Assembly: GCF_030816115.1 (NCBI RefSeq)
Contig: NZ_JAUSXQ010000001.1
Span: 248,001-312,000, forward strand
Reading direction: 5' to 3'
From: Chryseobacterium sp. W4I1
GTDB lineage: Bacteria; Bacteroidota; Bacteroidia; Flavobacteriales; Weeksellaceae
Length of the DNA: 64,000 nucleotides
Shown here: positions 27,331 to 35,534 of the stretch, piece after piece
Layout: each line of letters begins with the position of its first letter
Position numbering within the stretch: the first letter of the stretch is position 1
Notes under the pieces: model-generated
Told to the model about the DNA's origin: nothing
The model's input: only the letters and a program-made list of their open reading frames with translations
The model's database searches: none
Made by a program: the position numbers and the translations under genes

Positions 27331-28208
27331 GGCTTTGAATGCTCTTTTTTATTTTTTAAAGCACGTTTTAGAGCTGGTAAGCCTATCGTTTTTCTATTAC
27401 GGTTTACTTTCGCCGTATCAATAACAGCTGTATAACTGGGATAGGAACCATAAGGCATTTCTTTTTTGGTAATTTGCAAATCATGCCTGTCGACCATATT
27501 TGCATAATCTTTTGGAATACAGTCTCCGGATTTTATATATTCCAACATTTTCGTTTTGAAATAAGAATATTCTTCCGAATCAATCATATGACTGAATAAT
27601 GGATGCATAGGCATAAAGACATCATTATTTCCTATAAGCCCGATTTTTTGTATCGAGGGATAGCCATAATTTTCAAAAGCCCATTTTAGTAGCTTTGCAT
27701 TTCTTTTATCATTCTTTTCCATAATCTGGGGATTTTTTCGTCCTTCAGCCTGATCCCGAACAAAGGCAATACTGAAAGAATCCACAAGCTGTTTGTTTAA
27801 TCCTTTTTTCCAGTCTGCAATTCTCTGTTTGACTTCTGTACTATCTATGCCATATTTTTGGAATAGGGCAAAATAATTTTTATAAGAACCTTCATAAGGA
27901 GCAATCAATGAAATGAGGTGATACAGACTTTTTTTTCCTCCGAAATTTTTTTGTTGCTGATCCGCCAGTTGAATATAGGTTTCATATTCTTCAATGCGAT
28001 CCTGATTTTTAGGAGTGTATTTCCTGAACAATTTCCTGTACTGTTTAAGAGCTTCTTTCGGTTGATTGGCAATGCGGTAAAGACTGTCAATTTCATTTAC
28101 CTTGTTATAGTAAACAATATAATTATTGGTTTTACTTTTACAGGAAAGAAATATAAGTATAATGACAAATAAGTATCTTATATATATTAAAATCAGATTT
28201 CGATTCAT
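27327..28208 (-). CDS. DUF6624-like lipoprotein in the RiPP operon
   Basis: 293 residues from ATG 28208 (MNRNLILIYIRYLFVIILIFLSC), with a lipobox Cys. An ATG at 28220 would add four residues. The C-terminal half matches the DUF6624 pattern: NDKRNAKLLKWAFENYGYPS, IGLIGNNDVFMPMHPLFSHM, SGDCIPKDYANMVDRHDLQI and KKEMPYGSYP. An N-terminal helical part (NQPKEALKQYRKLFRKYTPK) precedes it. Its biochemical role is unknown. Being an exported lipoprotein coupled to the maturases, it may handle, process or give immunity to the exported peptide; this is inference. Separated by 117 bp from the precursor gene, with a hairpin between. Confidence 0.75.
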   Translation of the reverse strand: MNRNLILIYIRYLFVIILIFLSCKSKTNNYIVYYNKVNEIDSLYRIANQPKEALKQYRKLFRKYTPKNQDRIEEYETYIQLADQQQKNFGGKKSLYHLISLIAPYEGSYKNYFALFQKYGIDSTEVKQRIADWKKGLNKQLVDSFSIAFVRDQAEGRKNPQIMEKNDKRNAKLLKWAFENYGYPSIQKIGLIGNNDVFMPMHPLFSHMIDSEEYSYFKTKMLEYIKSGDCIPKDYANMVDRHDLQITKKEMPYGSYPSYTAVIDTAKVNRNRKTIGLPALKRALKNKKEHSKP

Positions 28209-28266
28209 TATGTTTATCATTTGTTATTAATTCAAGTAAAAAATCTTGATGTTTCTATTTGTAAAA

Positions 28267-28288
28267 GGAGGAATAATTTAATTCCTCC
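28267..28288 (-). terminator. Hairpin between precursor and maturase genes (partial terminator)
   Basis: GGAGGAAT / ATTCCTCC stem with 6-base loop, followed on the minus strand by TTTTAC. It lies 37 bp after the precursor stop codon and may reduce read-through so that precursor mRNA exceeds maturase mRNA. Confidence 0.55.
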
Positions 28289-28325
28289 CTCTCCAACCAC
28301 TATAAGTGATAGATTAAATAAGATT

Positions 28326-28511
28326 TTAACAAACCTCTAAAGTAGATTCAAGCTTGTGATCTCTCCATGTTTCTTTATCATAGCAATCCCCGTTGTTCGT
28401 TGCCACATAGTTGATTGCTGTACCTCCACCTCCTTGAATGATTTGCAGGTTTTTCAGTTTCTTGTTTTCCAATGAAGAAAAACCGTTCTTCATTCCTTGT
28501 AATTTTTTCAT
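28326..28511 (-). CDS. RiPP precursor peptide of the GRASP-with-SPASM system
   Basis: 61 residues, starting MKKLQGMKNGFSSLENKKL. The leader ends LKNLQIIQGGGG, a double-glycine-type junction. The putative core begins TAINYVATNNGDCYDKETW, followed by a Lys/Glu-containing stretch, and ends EVC. It contains Thr, Lys, Asp and Glu side chains suitable for the ester or amide crosslinks made by ATP-grasp ligases, plus two Cys that could form a disulfide. First gene of the operon, followed by an attenuating hairpin and then the maturases. No transporter with a C39 peptidase is in the window. Exact cleavage and crosslink positions cannot be read from sequence. Confidence 0.85.
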   Translation of the reverse strand: MKKLQGMKNGFSSLENKKLKNLQIIQGGGGTAINYVATNNGDCYDKETWRDHKLESTLEVC

Positions 28512-28626
28512 AATTGAAATAATTTTTAAATTAATATTTGTGTTGCCATATAAACCCTGACATGGGTCTTGCTATTCTCTATCTCATCCGATACTGTACA
28601 CTTAAAGGCGAAATATTGAATGGCTG

Positions 28627-28651
28627 ATCAACGTTGATATTTTCAAAACTA
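28627..28651 (-). promoter_or_regulatory. Candidate promoter and operator of the RiPP operon
   Basis: On the minus strand TAGTTTTG (28651 to 28644) fits the TAnnTTTG -7 box. Just downstream a perfect 12-bp palindrome ATCAACGTTGAT (28627-28638) covers the expected transcription start. That would give a leader of about 120 bases before the precursor ATG. No clear -33 element. Confidence 0.45.
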
Positions 28652-28932
28652 TTAATATTTATATCCCTTTTAAGGGATTTTTTATGTCATTTTTTTGTAT
28701 TTTTAAAAATTGCTTAATGTACCTTTGTACAGGCGTAAATAAATCTTTAAAATATTAATGAATCTAAATTTTATTAATTAGAAATAGGTAACCGGTAGGC
28801 TATTATTATAAAACGGAATGATTAGCTGAATGGTTGATAATTTCTATTGTACACAATTATAATCCGGTGTGCATACAAAAAAAATAGTGTATAGAATGCA
28901 TCAGAAGATGCGGAAACATTTATTTTTTCCTC
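28652..28932. other. Spacer between divergent RiPP operon and 28983 gene
   Basis: Contains a short rightward hairpin (28663-28678, ATCCCT/AGGGAT) with a T-run and no obvious gene ending before it, and a second candidate rightward promoter (TTTTTTG at 28691-28697, TACCTTTG at 28720-28727). No ORF supported. Confidence 0.4.
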
Positions 28933-28940
28933 TATTTTTG
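28933..28940 (+). promoter_or_regulatory. -7 box (TATTTTTG) for the 28983 gene
   Basis: Consensus -7 octamer 42 bp before the ATG. Confidence 0.5.
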
Positions 28941-28982
28941 TATTTTAATAGTAAATCAAAGCTGAAATTACAAAATTAAAGC

Positions 28983-29539
28983 ATGAAAAACCTGGGATAT
29001 CTTAATATTAAGTTGAAAAAATATTTAGAAGAAACTAAGGGACAGGTTGTTGCGGATCTTGTGCAACTGCTCAAAGGAGAAAATGTAAATTATCTTGACG
29101 GAAAGACAAAAACGGATATTGGAGCTCTGTATTTTGAGTACGAGTACGATTATCTGGATATTGCGGCCTGGGCTACGGATAAAAATGGAAAGATTATTAC
29201 AGATACAGCTATACTCCATAAACAAAAGGAAAATCATATTAATGAAACAGAAAGCTGGGATTCTTTTTTGCCTGAGACAATATGGAAAGTAGCAATAGAT
29301 TTTCAGGAAAAACACGAGGAATATGAAGACTGGGATGATGTCTGGGAAGAATATGAAGAGAAAAATATAAACTGTTTGAATTCTGGTTTTTTGACTGCTG
29401 GAAAGAAGCGTCAGCACAGACGGAGAGTAGAGTAGATGCTTATTTTTCAGTTCATGATACCTATTTTAAAACGGATCTGAACACTTTTAAAACCATAAAT
29501 GACGATGAAATCGCAGAACGTTATACAACCAAAAAATAA
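28983..29539 (+). pseudogene. Hypothetical acidic protein, frameshifted near its 3' end
   Basis: The first frame gives 150 residues (to 29435) ending in an implausible basic tail (GKKRQHRRRVE). Adding one T to the six-T run at 29387-29392 joins it to FFDCWKEASAQTESRVDAYF, VHDTYFKTDLNTFKTINDDE and a TAA at 29537-29539, giving a normal-looking 185-residue protein. It is soluble, very acidic in the middle (EKHEEYEDWDDVWEEYEEK) and rich in Trp and Tyr. No family recognised; the size and acidity would also suit an immunity-type protein. Followed by two membrane-protein genes. Confidence 0.65.
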
Positions 29540-29568
29540 ATAAATATTAAAATACATCACAATTTATC

Positions 29569-30030
29569 ATGAACAATTATCAATTTTACAAAAAAGACGG
29601 AAACGTATTTATTTTCAAGAACCAGCCGATATTTATGTCCGTAATGGTTATTATTATATTCATCATTGCCGGACTGTCTTACAAGTATAATTTTCCTTTG
29701 CTGGGTTGGTTTTTAGTGGCCCTAGCCGTACTGATTATCGCTAATTTCTTTGCAAAAAAGTTTGTTATTGATCCTCGGCAGCAGACCATTACCTGTAAAC
29801 CCAGTGTTTTTGTTGCTACAAAGACCTATTCTTTTCAGGATTTTACCAATTTTGAAGTGTTGGCAATGAAATACCTGGGCTTCATTACTACCAACGTATT
29901 CCTGAATGCTCATTTTGAGGTGAATGGAAAAGACTCGAAATTTGCGGTAGGGCAGGCGCTTACCCATAAAGGTATACAGAAAATGGTGAATGAAACTGAA
30001 GATATCATGGGCTTAAATCAAAACGTTTGA
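29569..30030 (+). CDS. Two-helix membrane protein with PH-like domain (first of a pair)
   Basis: 153 residues. A short N-terminal strand pair precedes two closely spaced transmembrane segments (MSVMVIIIFIIAGLSY and LLGWFLVALAVLIIANFF). A beta-rich cytosolic domain follows (KKFVIDPRQQTITCKPSVF, TKTYSFQDFTNFEVLAMKY). This layout is that of bacterial PH-like (bPH/YcxB-type) membrane proteins. The next gene has the same architecture and overlaps by one base, so they are probably a diverged tandem pair and may work together. Function unknown. Confidence 0.7.
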   Translation: MNNYQFYKKDGNVFIFKNQPIFMSVMVIIIFIIAGLSYKYNFPLLGWFLVALAVLIIANFFAKKFVIDPRQQTITCKPSVFVATKTYSFQDFTNFEVLAMKYLGFITTNVFLNAHFEVNGKDSKFAVGQALTHKGIQKMVNETEDIMGLNQNV

Positions 30031-30542
30031 TGAATACGAAAGAGAAATATAAATTTGAGGATAGCGGCAGTGAAATAAGCTTTATGCCTAATTACTATTT
30101 CCTGCCTAATATAAAATGGGCGCTGGGTATAGGGATCCTTGTAGTACCTGTATTCTTTTATTTCAGAAATGTGCTCTCTGAAGGGGCTTTTACAATAGCC
30201 TCAATTCTTTGGGTATTATATATGGGATACTTTCTGATTGACCTGATCTTCAGAGTTCCTGTAAAATATATTTTTAACAAGCAGGAAAAATGTATTTACA
30301 GAAAACAATTTCTCACCCAAAAAATTATGAGCTTTGATGAAATGACTTATTTCATTAATGATGAAACTGGCGGATATTATTATGTCATTGGAAAGAAAAG
30401 AAACCAGTTTGTGAAAAATCACAGGATCAGCAATTATTTTTCAGGTTCAAAAAAATCCCGGGTAAGAGAGGAAGAATATCTTGAAAATATATTATATCCA
30501 GTACTGGATGCAATAGATATCCCCATAAACAGGCCACAATAA
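30030..30542 (+). CDS. Two-helix membrane protein with PH-like domain (second of a pair)
   Basis: 170 residues from ATG 30030; a TTG three bases earlier is less likely. The ATG shares a base with the upstream stop codon (TGATG), a coupling arrangement. Transmembrane segments IKWALGIGILVVPVFFYF and AFTIASILWVLYMGYFLI are followed by a beta-rich domain (YIFNKQEKCIYRKQFLTQK, MSFDEMTYFINDE) and a basic tail. Architecture parallels the preceding gene. A REP-like element and a strong two-way terminator follow. Confidence 0.7.
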   Translation: MNTKEKYKFEDSGSEISFMPNYYFLPNIKWALGIGILVVPVFFYFRNVLSEGAFTIASILWVLYMGYFLIDLIFRVPVKYIFNKQEKCIYRKQFLTQKIMSFDEMTYFINDETGGYYYVIGKKRNQFVKNHRISNYFSGSKKSRVREEEYLENILYPVLDAIDIPINRPQ

Positions 30543-30597
30543 TGAATTCTGTATAAAGACTACAATCTACTATACCATCATTATTAGTACTGCAACA

Positions 30598-30645
30598 ATT
30601 CCCTTCCTTCGAAGAGGTGGCAGATCATAGATCTGACGGAGTGGT
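30598..30645 (+). repeat. REP-like structured intergenic element (GGTGGCA...GACGGAGTGGT type)
   Basis: Consists of CCTTCGAAGAGG (imperfect hairpin), TGGC, the inverted repeat AGATCATAGATCT, and GACGGAGTGGT. It resembles the GAGGGGTGGC-hairpin-GACGGGGTGGT element that I recall as widespread after genes in Flavobacteriia; that comparison is from memory. Only one copy in this window. Confidence 0.5.
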
Positions 30646-30650
30646 AAAAA

Positions 30651-30681
30651 AATCGGGCTGTTTCAAAGAAACAGCCCGATT
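30651..30681. terminator. Bidirectional Rho-independent terminator
   Basis: Fourteen-bp stem (AATCGGGCTGTTTC and its complement) with AAA loop, flanked by A-run and T-run. It separates the convergent 30030 gene and transketolase. Confidence 0.9.
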
Positions 30682-30700
30682 TTATATGATATAATGTATC

Positions 30701-31648
30701 TTAATTAGCTAAAATCCTCTTCACAGCCTCTTTCACAGCCTCAGAATCAATCTTATACTTCTTCATCAGCTCAGCTGGCGTAGCAGATTCTCCGAAAGAA
30801 TCATTTACGGCAACAAACTCTTGTCTTGTAGGTCTTTTTCTTGCAAGCATTCCCGCAACAGACTCTCCTAAACCGCCTAGATAGTTGTGCTCTTCAGCAG
30901 TAACAATCTTTCCTGTTTTCTCAACAGATTTAATAATGATTTCTTCATCCAAAGGTTTGATCGTGTGGATATTGATCACCTCACATGAAATACCTTCTTT
31001 TTCAAGCTCATCAGCTGCTACAAGAGATTCCCAAACCAGGTGTCCAGTGGCAACAATCGTTACATCAGTACCTTCCTGAAGCAGGATTCCTTTTCCGATC
31101 TCGAAAGGCATGTCTTCCGGGATAAATACAGGAACGGTAGGTCTTCCGAATCTTAAATATACAGGACCTTCATGGTCAGCAATAGCAAGGGTGGCCGCCT
31201 TAGTCTGGTTGTAGTCACAAGGGTTGATCACCGTCATGCCCGGAAGCATTTTCATCATACCGATATCCTCCAAAACCTGGTGGGTAGCACCGTCTTCACC
31301 TAAAGTAAGACCAGCATGAGAAGCACAGATCTTTACATTCTTTCCTGAATAAGCGATAGACTGACGGATCTGGTCATATACTCTTGAAGTAGAGAAATTG
31401 GCAAAAGTTCCTGTAAAAGGAATTTTTCCTGTAATGCTTAAACCTGCAGCAATTCCCATCATGTTTGCTTCTGCGATACCAATCTGAAAGAATCTTTCCG
31501 GTGCTTTTTCAATGAATTTTTCCATTTTCAAAGAACCGATAAGGTCTGCACAAAGTGCCACTACATTAGGATTTTTGTCGGCAAGTTCTGCTAATCCGGC
31601 TCCGAATCCTGAACGCGTATCTTTTTTTTCTGTATATGTATATTTCAT
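30701..31648 (-). CDS. Transketolase, C-terminal subunit
   Basis: 315 residues covering the pyrimidine-binding and C-terminal domains of transketolase: SGFGAGLAELADKNPNVVALCADL, QIGIAEANMMGIAAGLS (catalytic Glu), FANFSTSRVYDQIRQSIAYSG, ASHAGLTLGEDGATHQVLED, then VTAEEHNYLGGLGE. It pairs with the thiamine-diphosphate-binding half encoded 48 bp upstream. Together they exchange two-carbon units in the pentose phosphate pathway. The split two-gene form is usual in Flavobacteriia. Cytoplasmic. Confidence 0.93.
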   Translation of the reverse strand: MKYTYTEKKDTRSGFGAGLAELADKNPNVVALCADLIGSLKMEKFIEKAPERFFQIGIAEANMMGIAAGLSITGKIPFTGTFANFSTSRVYDQIRQSIAYSGKNVKICASHAGLTLGEDGATHQVLEDIGMMKMLPGMTVINPCDYNQTKAATLAIADHEGPVYLRFGRPTVPVFIPEDMPFEIGKGILLQEGTDVTIVATGHLVWESLVAADELEKEGISCEVINIHTIKPLDEEIIIKSVEKTGKIVTAEEHNYLGGLGESVAGMLARKRPTRQEFVAVNDSFGESATPAELMKKYKIDSEAVKEAVKRILAN

Positions 31649-31696
31649 TTTTTTACTGATTATTTATTTTGATTACTATTTACTCATTACCTATAA

Positions 31697-32548
31697 TTAG
31701 TAATCAGCAGGAGCTTCTAGATATAATTGTTTGAAAGCAGTATCAAGCTGATCGTCATTAGGAGCTTTTCCATGCCATGCGTGAGATCCCATCATGAAAT
31801 CTACACCAGCACCCATCTCTGTATGAAGAATGATAACAACCGGTTTTCCTTTTCCTGTTTCAGTTTTTGCTTTCTCAAGGATGGCAATTACCGCTTCAAG
31901 GTCGTTTCCGTTTTTTTCTTCCAAAACAGTCCATCCGAATGCTTCAAGTTTAGCATGAAGATTTCCTAAGCTCAATACATCATCAGTATCACCATCAATC
32001 TGGCGTCCGTTATAATCAATTGTTGAAATGATATTATCAACTTTTTTACCTGCAGCATACATTAAAGCTTCCCAAACCTGACCTTCCTGAAGTTCTCCAT
32101 CTCCGTGAAGTGTGTAAACAAGAGAATTATCTCCGTCCAGTTTTTTACCTTGCGCTACACCAAGTGCTACAGAAAGTCCCTGACCAAGAGATCCGGAAGC
32201 AATTCTGATACCCGGAAGACCCTCATGAGTCGTAGGATGTCCCTGAAGTCTTGAATCTAGTTTTCTGAAAGTTTTCAGTTCCTCTACCGGGAAAAAGTTA
32301 AATCTCGCCAAAGTAGAATAGTAAACCGGTGAAATATGTCCGTTTGAAAGATAAAAATGATCCTCATTTTTCCCCTCCATTGTGAAAGGAAGATTATAGT
32401 TCATCACCTTTCCGTAAAGCGCTGTGAAATATTCCGTACAGCCTAAACTTCCGCCCGGGTGTCCTGAATTTACAGCATGAACCATTCTTAAAATGTCTCT
32501 TCTGATCTGTGTAGTAAGAGATTTCAGCTCTTCAATACTTTTACTCAT
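31697..32548 (-). CDS. Transketolase, N-terminal (TPP-binding) subunit
   Basis: 283 residues with GHPGGSLGCTEYFTALYG, NGHISPVYYSTLA, SGSLGQGLSVALGVA and the thiamine-diphosphate/Mg motif HGDGELQEGQVWEAL...DYNGRQIDG. Complete for the PP domain. It is the first gene of the pair with the C-terminal subunit and would form a heterotetramer with it. Confidence 0.93.
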   Translation of the reverse strand: MSKSIEELKSLTTQIRRDILRMVHAVNSGHPGGSLGCTEYFTALYGKVMNYNLPFTMEGKNEDHFYLSNGHISPVYYSTLARFNFFPVEELKTFRKLDSRLQGHPTTHEGLPGIRIASGSLGQGLSVALGVAQGKKLDGDNSLVYTLHGDGELQEGQVWEALMYAAGKKVDNIISTIDYNGRQIDGDTDDVLSLGNLHAKLEAFGWTVLEEKNGNDLEAVIAILEKAKTETGKGKPVVIILHTEMGAGVDFMMGSHAWHGKAPNDDQLDTAFKQLYLEAPADY

Positions 32549-32657
32549 TATATCTGATTTATTTGCACGCGAATTTACAATTTTTTAACGGCTTACGGAA
32601 ATGTAAAAATCCAGACTTCGGATCCGGATTTAAAATTATTTCAGGGAAATACTGATT

Positions 32658-33176
32658 TTAACAGCCCTCGTTCAGGTATACTGAAATTTCCGTAATGATG
32701 TTATTTACAAATTTAAAAGAAAGCTGTGTTCCAGCATCCAGATCTTCTAAAGTGAAATATCCCGTATCTTTCAAGCGTTTTTCGCCTCTGTCATCCCATG
32801 CCGGATGTACTGTAAAACTTGGGTAATTTCTATAAGCATTGATCAAATCGTCCTTGGTATTTCCAATGCCGATTCCACTTTTTGTTTTGAATTTCTTACT
32901 GGTTGTTGTTATTCCCATAACACTGGGAACACTCGGTTTGGATTCACTGATATAGTTCTCATAAAGATCGATAAGAATCAGCTCACCGTTGTATTTTACA
33001 TTGTTTTTGATCTGTCCGTCCGTTACTTTCAATTTTGTGCCTGAAAGCTTTTCAGCTTCCGTTTTTTCCATAAAAACCTTATAAGGTCCTATTCTTAAAG
33101 TAGAAACTTCAAAATCCTGAGCGGACATGAAGCCAAAGGTTAATAACAATACGAAAAGAGAAATCATTTTTTTCAT
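32658..33176 (-). CDS. Hypothetical secreted protein
   Basis: 172 residues with a cleavable signal peptide (MKKMISLFVLLLTFGFMSAQ). The mature part is beta-rich and contains GIGIGNTKDDLINAYRNYPS, a turn-helix element seen in small exported proteins of the BamE/SmpA-like style, and FVNNIITEISVYLNEGC at the end. The full family is not recognised. It is 32 bp downstream of the SGNH hydrolase on the same strand and may be co-transcribed. Confidence 0.65.
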   Translation of the reverse strand: MKKMISLFVLLLTFGFMSAQDFEVSTLRIGPYKVFMEKTEAEKLSGTKLKVTDGQIKNNVKYNGELILIDLYENYISESKPSVPSVMGITTTSKKFKTKSGIGIGNTKDDLINAYRNYPSFTVHPAWDDRGEKRLKDTGYFTLEDLDAGTQLSFKFVNNIITEISVYLNEGC

Positions 33177-33208
33177 ACTTATAATAATGTGCTTCTGTTT
33201 ATTTTATT

Positions 33209-33898
33209 TTATTTTTTGCCTAATGCTTTATTAATAGCCTTCTTAACAATCGGTTCCATAATGGTATATCCTGCAGGGGTAGGGTGGATGCCATCTTTGG
33301 CAAGGCTTTCACGCATACCTCCTTTTTCATCACGCATAGCTGTATTGTAATCGATGAAGGTGATTTTATTGATGTATGCATATTGTTTTAATCTGTTGTT
33401 TAAAGCATCCACTTTTTGGGGAACATCAGTTACTTCTTTACGCCATGGAAAAGATGCGGCAGGGAGTACGGAAGCAATCATTACTTTAATTCCGTTACTT
33501 TGTGCAATATCAGCCATTGCTTTAATATTGTTAAAACTAAAATCAGGATCATACGCTCCTGTATTTTGGGCAATATCATTAGTTCCGCCATTAATAACGA
33601 CCAGTTTTGGTTTTAAAGCCACAACATCTTGCTGAAACCGAAGCAGCATCTGTGAAGTAGTTTGTCCGCTGATACCTCTTCCGGTATAATTATTTTCAGA
33701 AAAAAACTCCGGATGACTTTTTACCCAACCTTCAGTGATAGAATTGCCTATAAAGACCACGTCTACTTTTTTCTTTGCGGCTACAATTGCTGCATTATCA
33801 TCTTTATATCTGGCAAGATTGGCAAAATCAACCGCGCTTTGTGCGTTTACAAATTCACCTAAAAGCAAGCCTAAGGCAAGAAACATGGATAATTTCAT
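33209..33898 (-). CDS. Secreted SGNH/GDSL-family hydrolase
   Basis: 229 residues from ATG 33898 (MKLSMFLALGLLLGEFVNAQ, a signal peptide). The frame is open to 33958, but that would put 20 residues before the signal. Four SGNH blocks are visible: VVFIGNSITEGW (Ser), GRGISGQTTSQM (Gly), VVINGGTNDIAQN (Asn) and AKDGIHPTPAGY (Asp/His). Likely a periplasmic or secreted esterase or deacetylase acting on acylated sugars; similar enzymes are annotated as platelet-activating-factor acetylhydrolase-like. Confidence 0.9.
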   Translation of the reverse strand: MKLSMFLALGLLLGEFVNAQSAVDFANLARYKDDNAAIVAAKKKVDVVFIGNSITEGWVKSHPEFFSENNYTGRGISGQTTSQMLLRFQQDVVALKPKLVVINGGTNDIAQNTGAYDPDFSFNNIKAMADIAQSNGIKVMIASVLPAASFPWRKEVTDVPQKVDALNNRLKQYAYINKITFIDYNTAMRDEKGGMRESLAKDGIHPTPAGYTIMEPIVKKAINKALGKK

Positions 33899-33979
33899 AA
33901 ATTTTTTTATAGCTGTGAAAGATAATATATGCAGTTGTTGGAAATTAAATGATATCAATGATTTAAAATAAATAAGCCA

Positions 33980-35419
33980 TTATTTTTTTCTGATCAGCCA
34001 AAGTCCTATGAAAGTCAATAAACCATTGATGATCAAAAGTTCCAGCCCGATCTTAAAATCACCGAATATGTTTTCCTGATATTTATCGATAAAGAATGAG
34101 ATCACCGGTGCAGCAATACATACGTAAGGAACCAGTTTGTCATTAACCTTGTATTTAGTGAAAATTCCAAAGGCAAACAGTCCCAGTAACGGACCATAAG
34201 TAAACCCGGCCAGTTTCAGGATCAGCCCGATCATAGAATTATCATTAATTACCTTAAAGATCACCACCATGATAAGGAATGAAAGTGCCACGATGAGGTG
34301 GATTCTTTTTCTGAATTTTTCTTTTTTAGACTCATCCCAGTCTTTTTTCTCTTTCATCCCGAAAATATCGATACACAAGGAAGAGGTAAGGGCTGTCATA
34401 GCTCCGTCTGCACTAGGAAATAATGCTGAAATTAATGCAACAATAAAGATGATTGAAATAAAACCAGGCATATGGTTCAATGCTACATCAGGAAAAAGCT
34501 GGTCTCCCGAGCTTGTTACATGTTCCTGAGCTCCGTAAAGATGAAGAAGTCCACCCATATAAAGGAACAGAGAGATCACTCCCAGAAGGATAAACCCTAA
34601 AGTCACCATATTTTTTTGCGAATCTTTCAGCCTTGTTACAGATAAACTTTTCTGCATCATTTCCTGATCAATTCCGGTCATTGTAATGGTAATGAAGGCT
34701 CCAGCCAGAATTTGTTTAATGAAGAAGCTTTTTTGGTTCGGGTCAAATTCAAAAATCTTGGTATAGCCTTTGTCCTGCATTGCCGTAAAACTTTCTCCGA
34801 AGCTTAAACCTAAATGATTCAGCATGTAAACCGTACAGATGATGAGACCCAAAAGCATACAGGAGGTCTGTAACGTATCTGTCCAGACAATCGTTTTCAC
34901 GCCGCCTTCATAAGTATAAAGAATAATCATTGCTAAAATGATAAGAGTGGTCACAATAAACGGAACTCCCAAATTGTCAAGAATGGAAATCTGAAGAATA
35001 TTGACTACCAGATAAAGCCTTGCTGTTGCGCCCACCAATCTGGAAACAATGAAGATCCATGCACCCGATTTGTAGGAGAGCTGGCCCATTCTCTGCTGCA
35101 GATAGCCATAAATAGAGGTCAGTTTCAGACGGTAATATAAAGGAAGAAGAACGTATGCCACCACAATATACCCGATAAGATAGCCAAGAGTGATCTGCAG
35201 ATATGCAAATTTATCATTTCCTACCGCTCCCGGAACACTCACAAATGTGACCCCGGAAAGGGATGTTCCGATCATTCCGAATGCTACAAGCATCCAATTA
35301 CTCTTACGGTTTCCAATAAAGAAACTCTCATTATCGCTTCCTTTTCCTGTTTTGTAGGCTACCCAAAGCAGCAATGCGAAGTAAATGATAATAATAGACA
35401 GTAATATAATTGGAGACAT
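33980..35419 (-). CDS. Sodium:solute symporter (SSS family)
   Basis: 479 residues with about 13 transmembrane segments and the LeuT-like SSS layout. Seen: N-terminal ILLSIIIIYFALLLWVAYKTG, then GTSLSGVTFVSVPGAVGN, LPLYYRLKLTSIYGYLQQR, MTGIDQEMMQKSLSVT and ALFPSADGAMTALTSSLCID. These correspond to sodium-binding and core helices. The substrate cannot be told; relatives move sugars, sialic acid or amino acids. It probably leads the transcript towards the SGNH hydrolase, since both run on the minus strand. Confidence 0.9.
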   Translation of the reverse strand: MSPIILLSIIIIYFALLLWVAYKTGKGSDNESFFIGNRKSNWMLVAFGMIGTSLSGVTFVSVPGAVGNDKFAYLQITLGYLIGYIVVAYVLLPLYYRLKLTSIYGYLQQRMGQLSYKSGAWIFIVSRLVGATARLYLVVNILQISILDNLGVPFIVTTLIILAMIILYTYEGGVKTIVWTDTLQTSCMLLGLIICTVYMLNHLGLSFGESFTAMQDKGYTKIFEFDPNQKSFFIKQILAGAFITITMTGIDQEMMQKSLSVTRLKDSQKNMVTLGFILLGVISLFLYMGGLLHLYGAQEHVTSSGDQLFPDVALNHMPGFISIIFIVALISALFPSADGAMTALTSSLCIDIFGMKEKKDWDESKKEKFRKRIHLIVALSFLIMVVIFKVINDNSMIGLILKLAGFTYGPLLGLFAFGIFTKYKVNDKLVPYVCIAAPVISFFIDKYQENIFGDFKIGLELLIINGLLTFIGLWLIRKK

Positions 35420-35480
35420 AGTTTTTTCAATTAAAATTTTAGCAAATATAGTTTTTTTCTCTTCTGTTAAAAAAGAAAAA

Positions 35481-35509
35481 GCCTTTCAGATGTTAAACTC
35501 CGAAAGGCC
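35481..35509 (-). terminator. Terminator of the redox/stress gene run
   Basis: GCCTTTC / GAAAGGC imperfect stem; on the minus strand followed by TTTTTCTTTTTT. It lies after the small GNAT gene at 35535. Confidence 0.7.
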
Positions 35510-35534
35510 TGTATTTTAAGGGCAAAAATTAATA

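Noticed and set aside
27016..27435. Overlapping plus-strand ORFs opposite the ATP-grasp gene
   Set aside because: Antisense to a well-supported maturase; hydrophobic composition arises from the complement of Lys/Asn-rich coding sequence.
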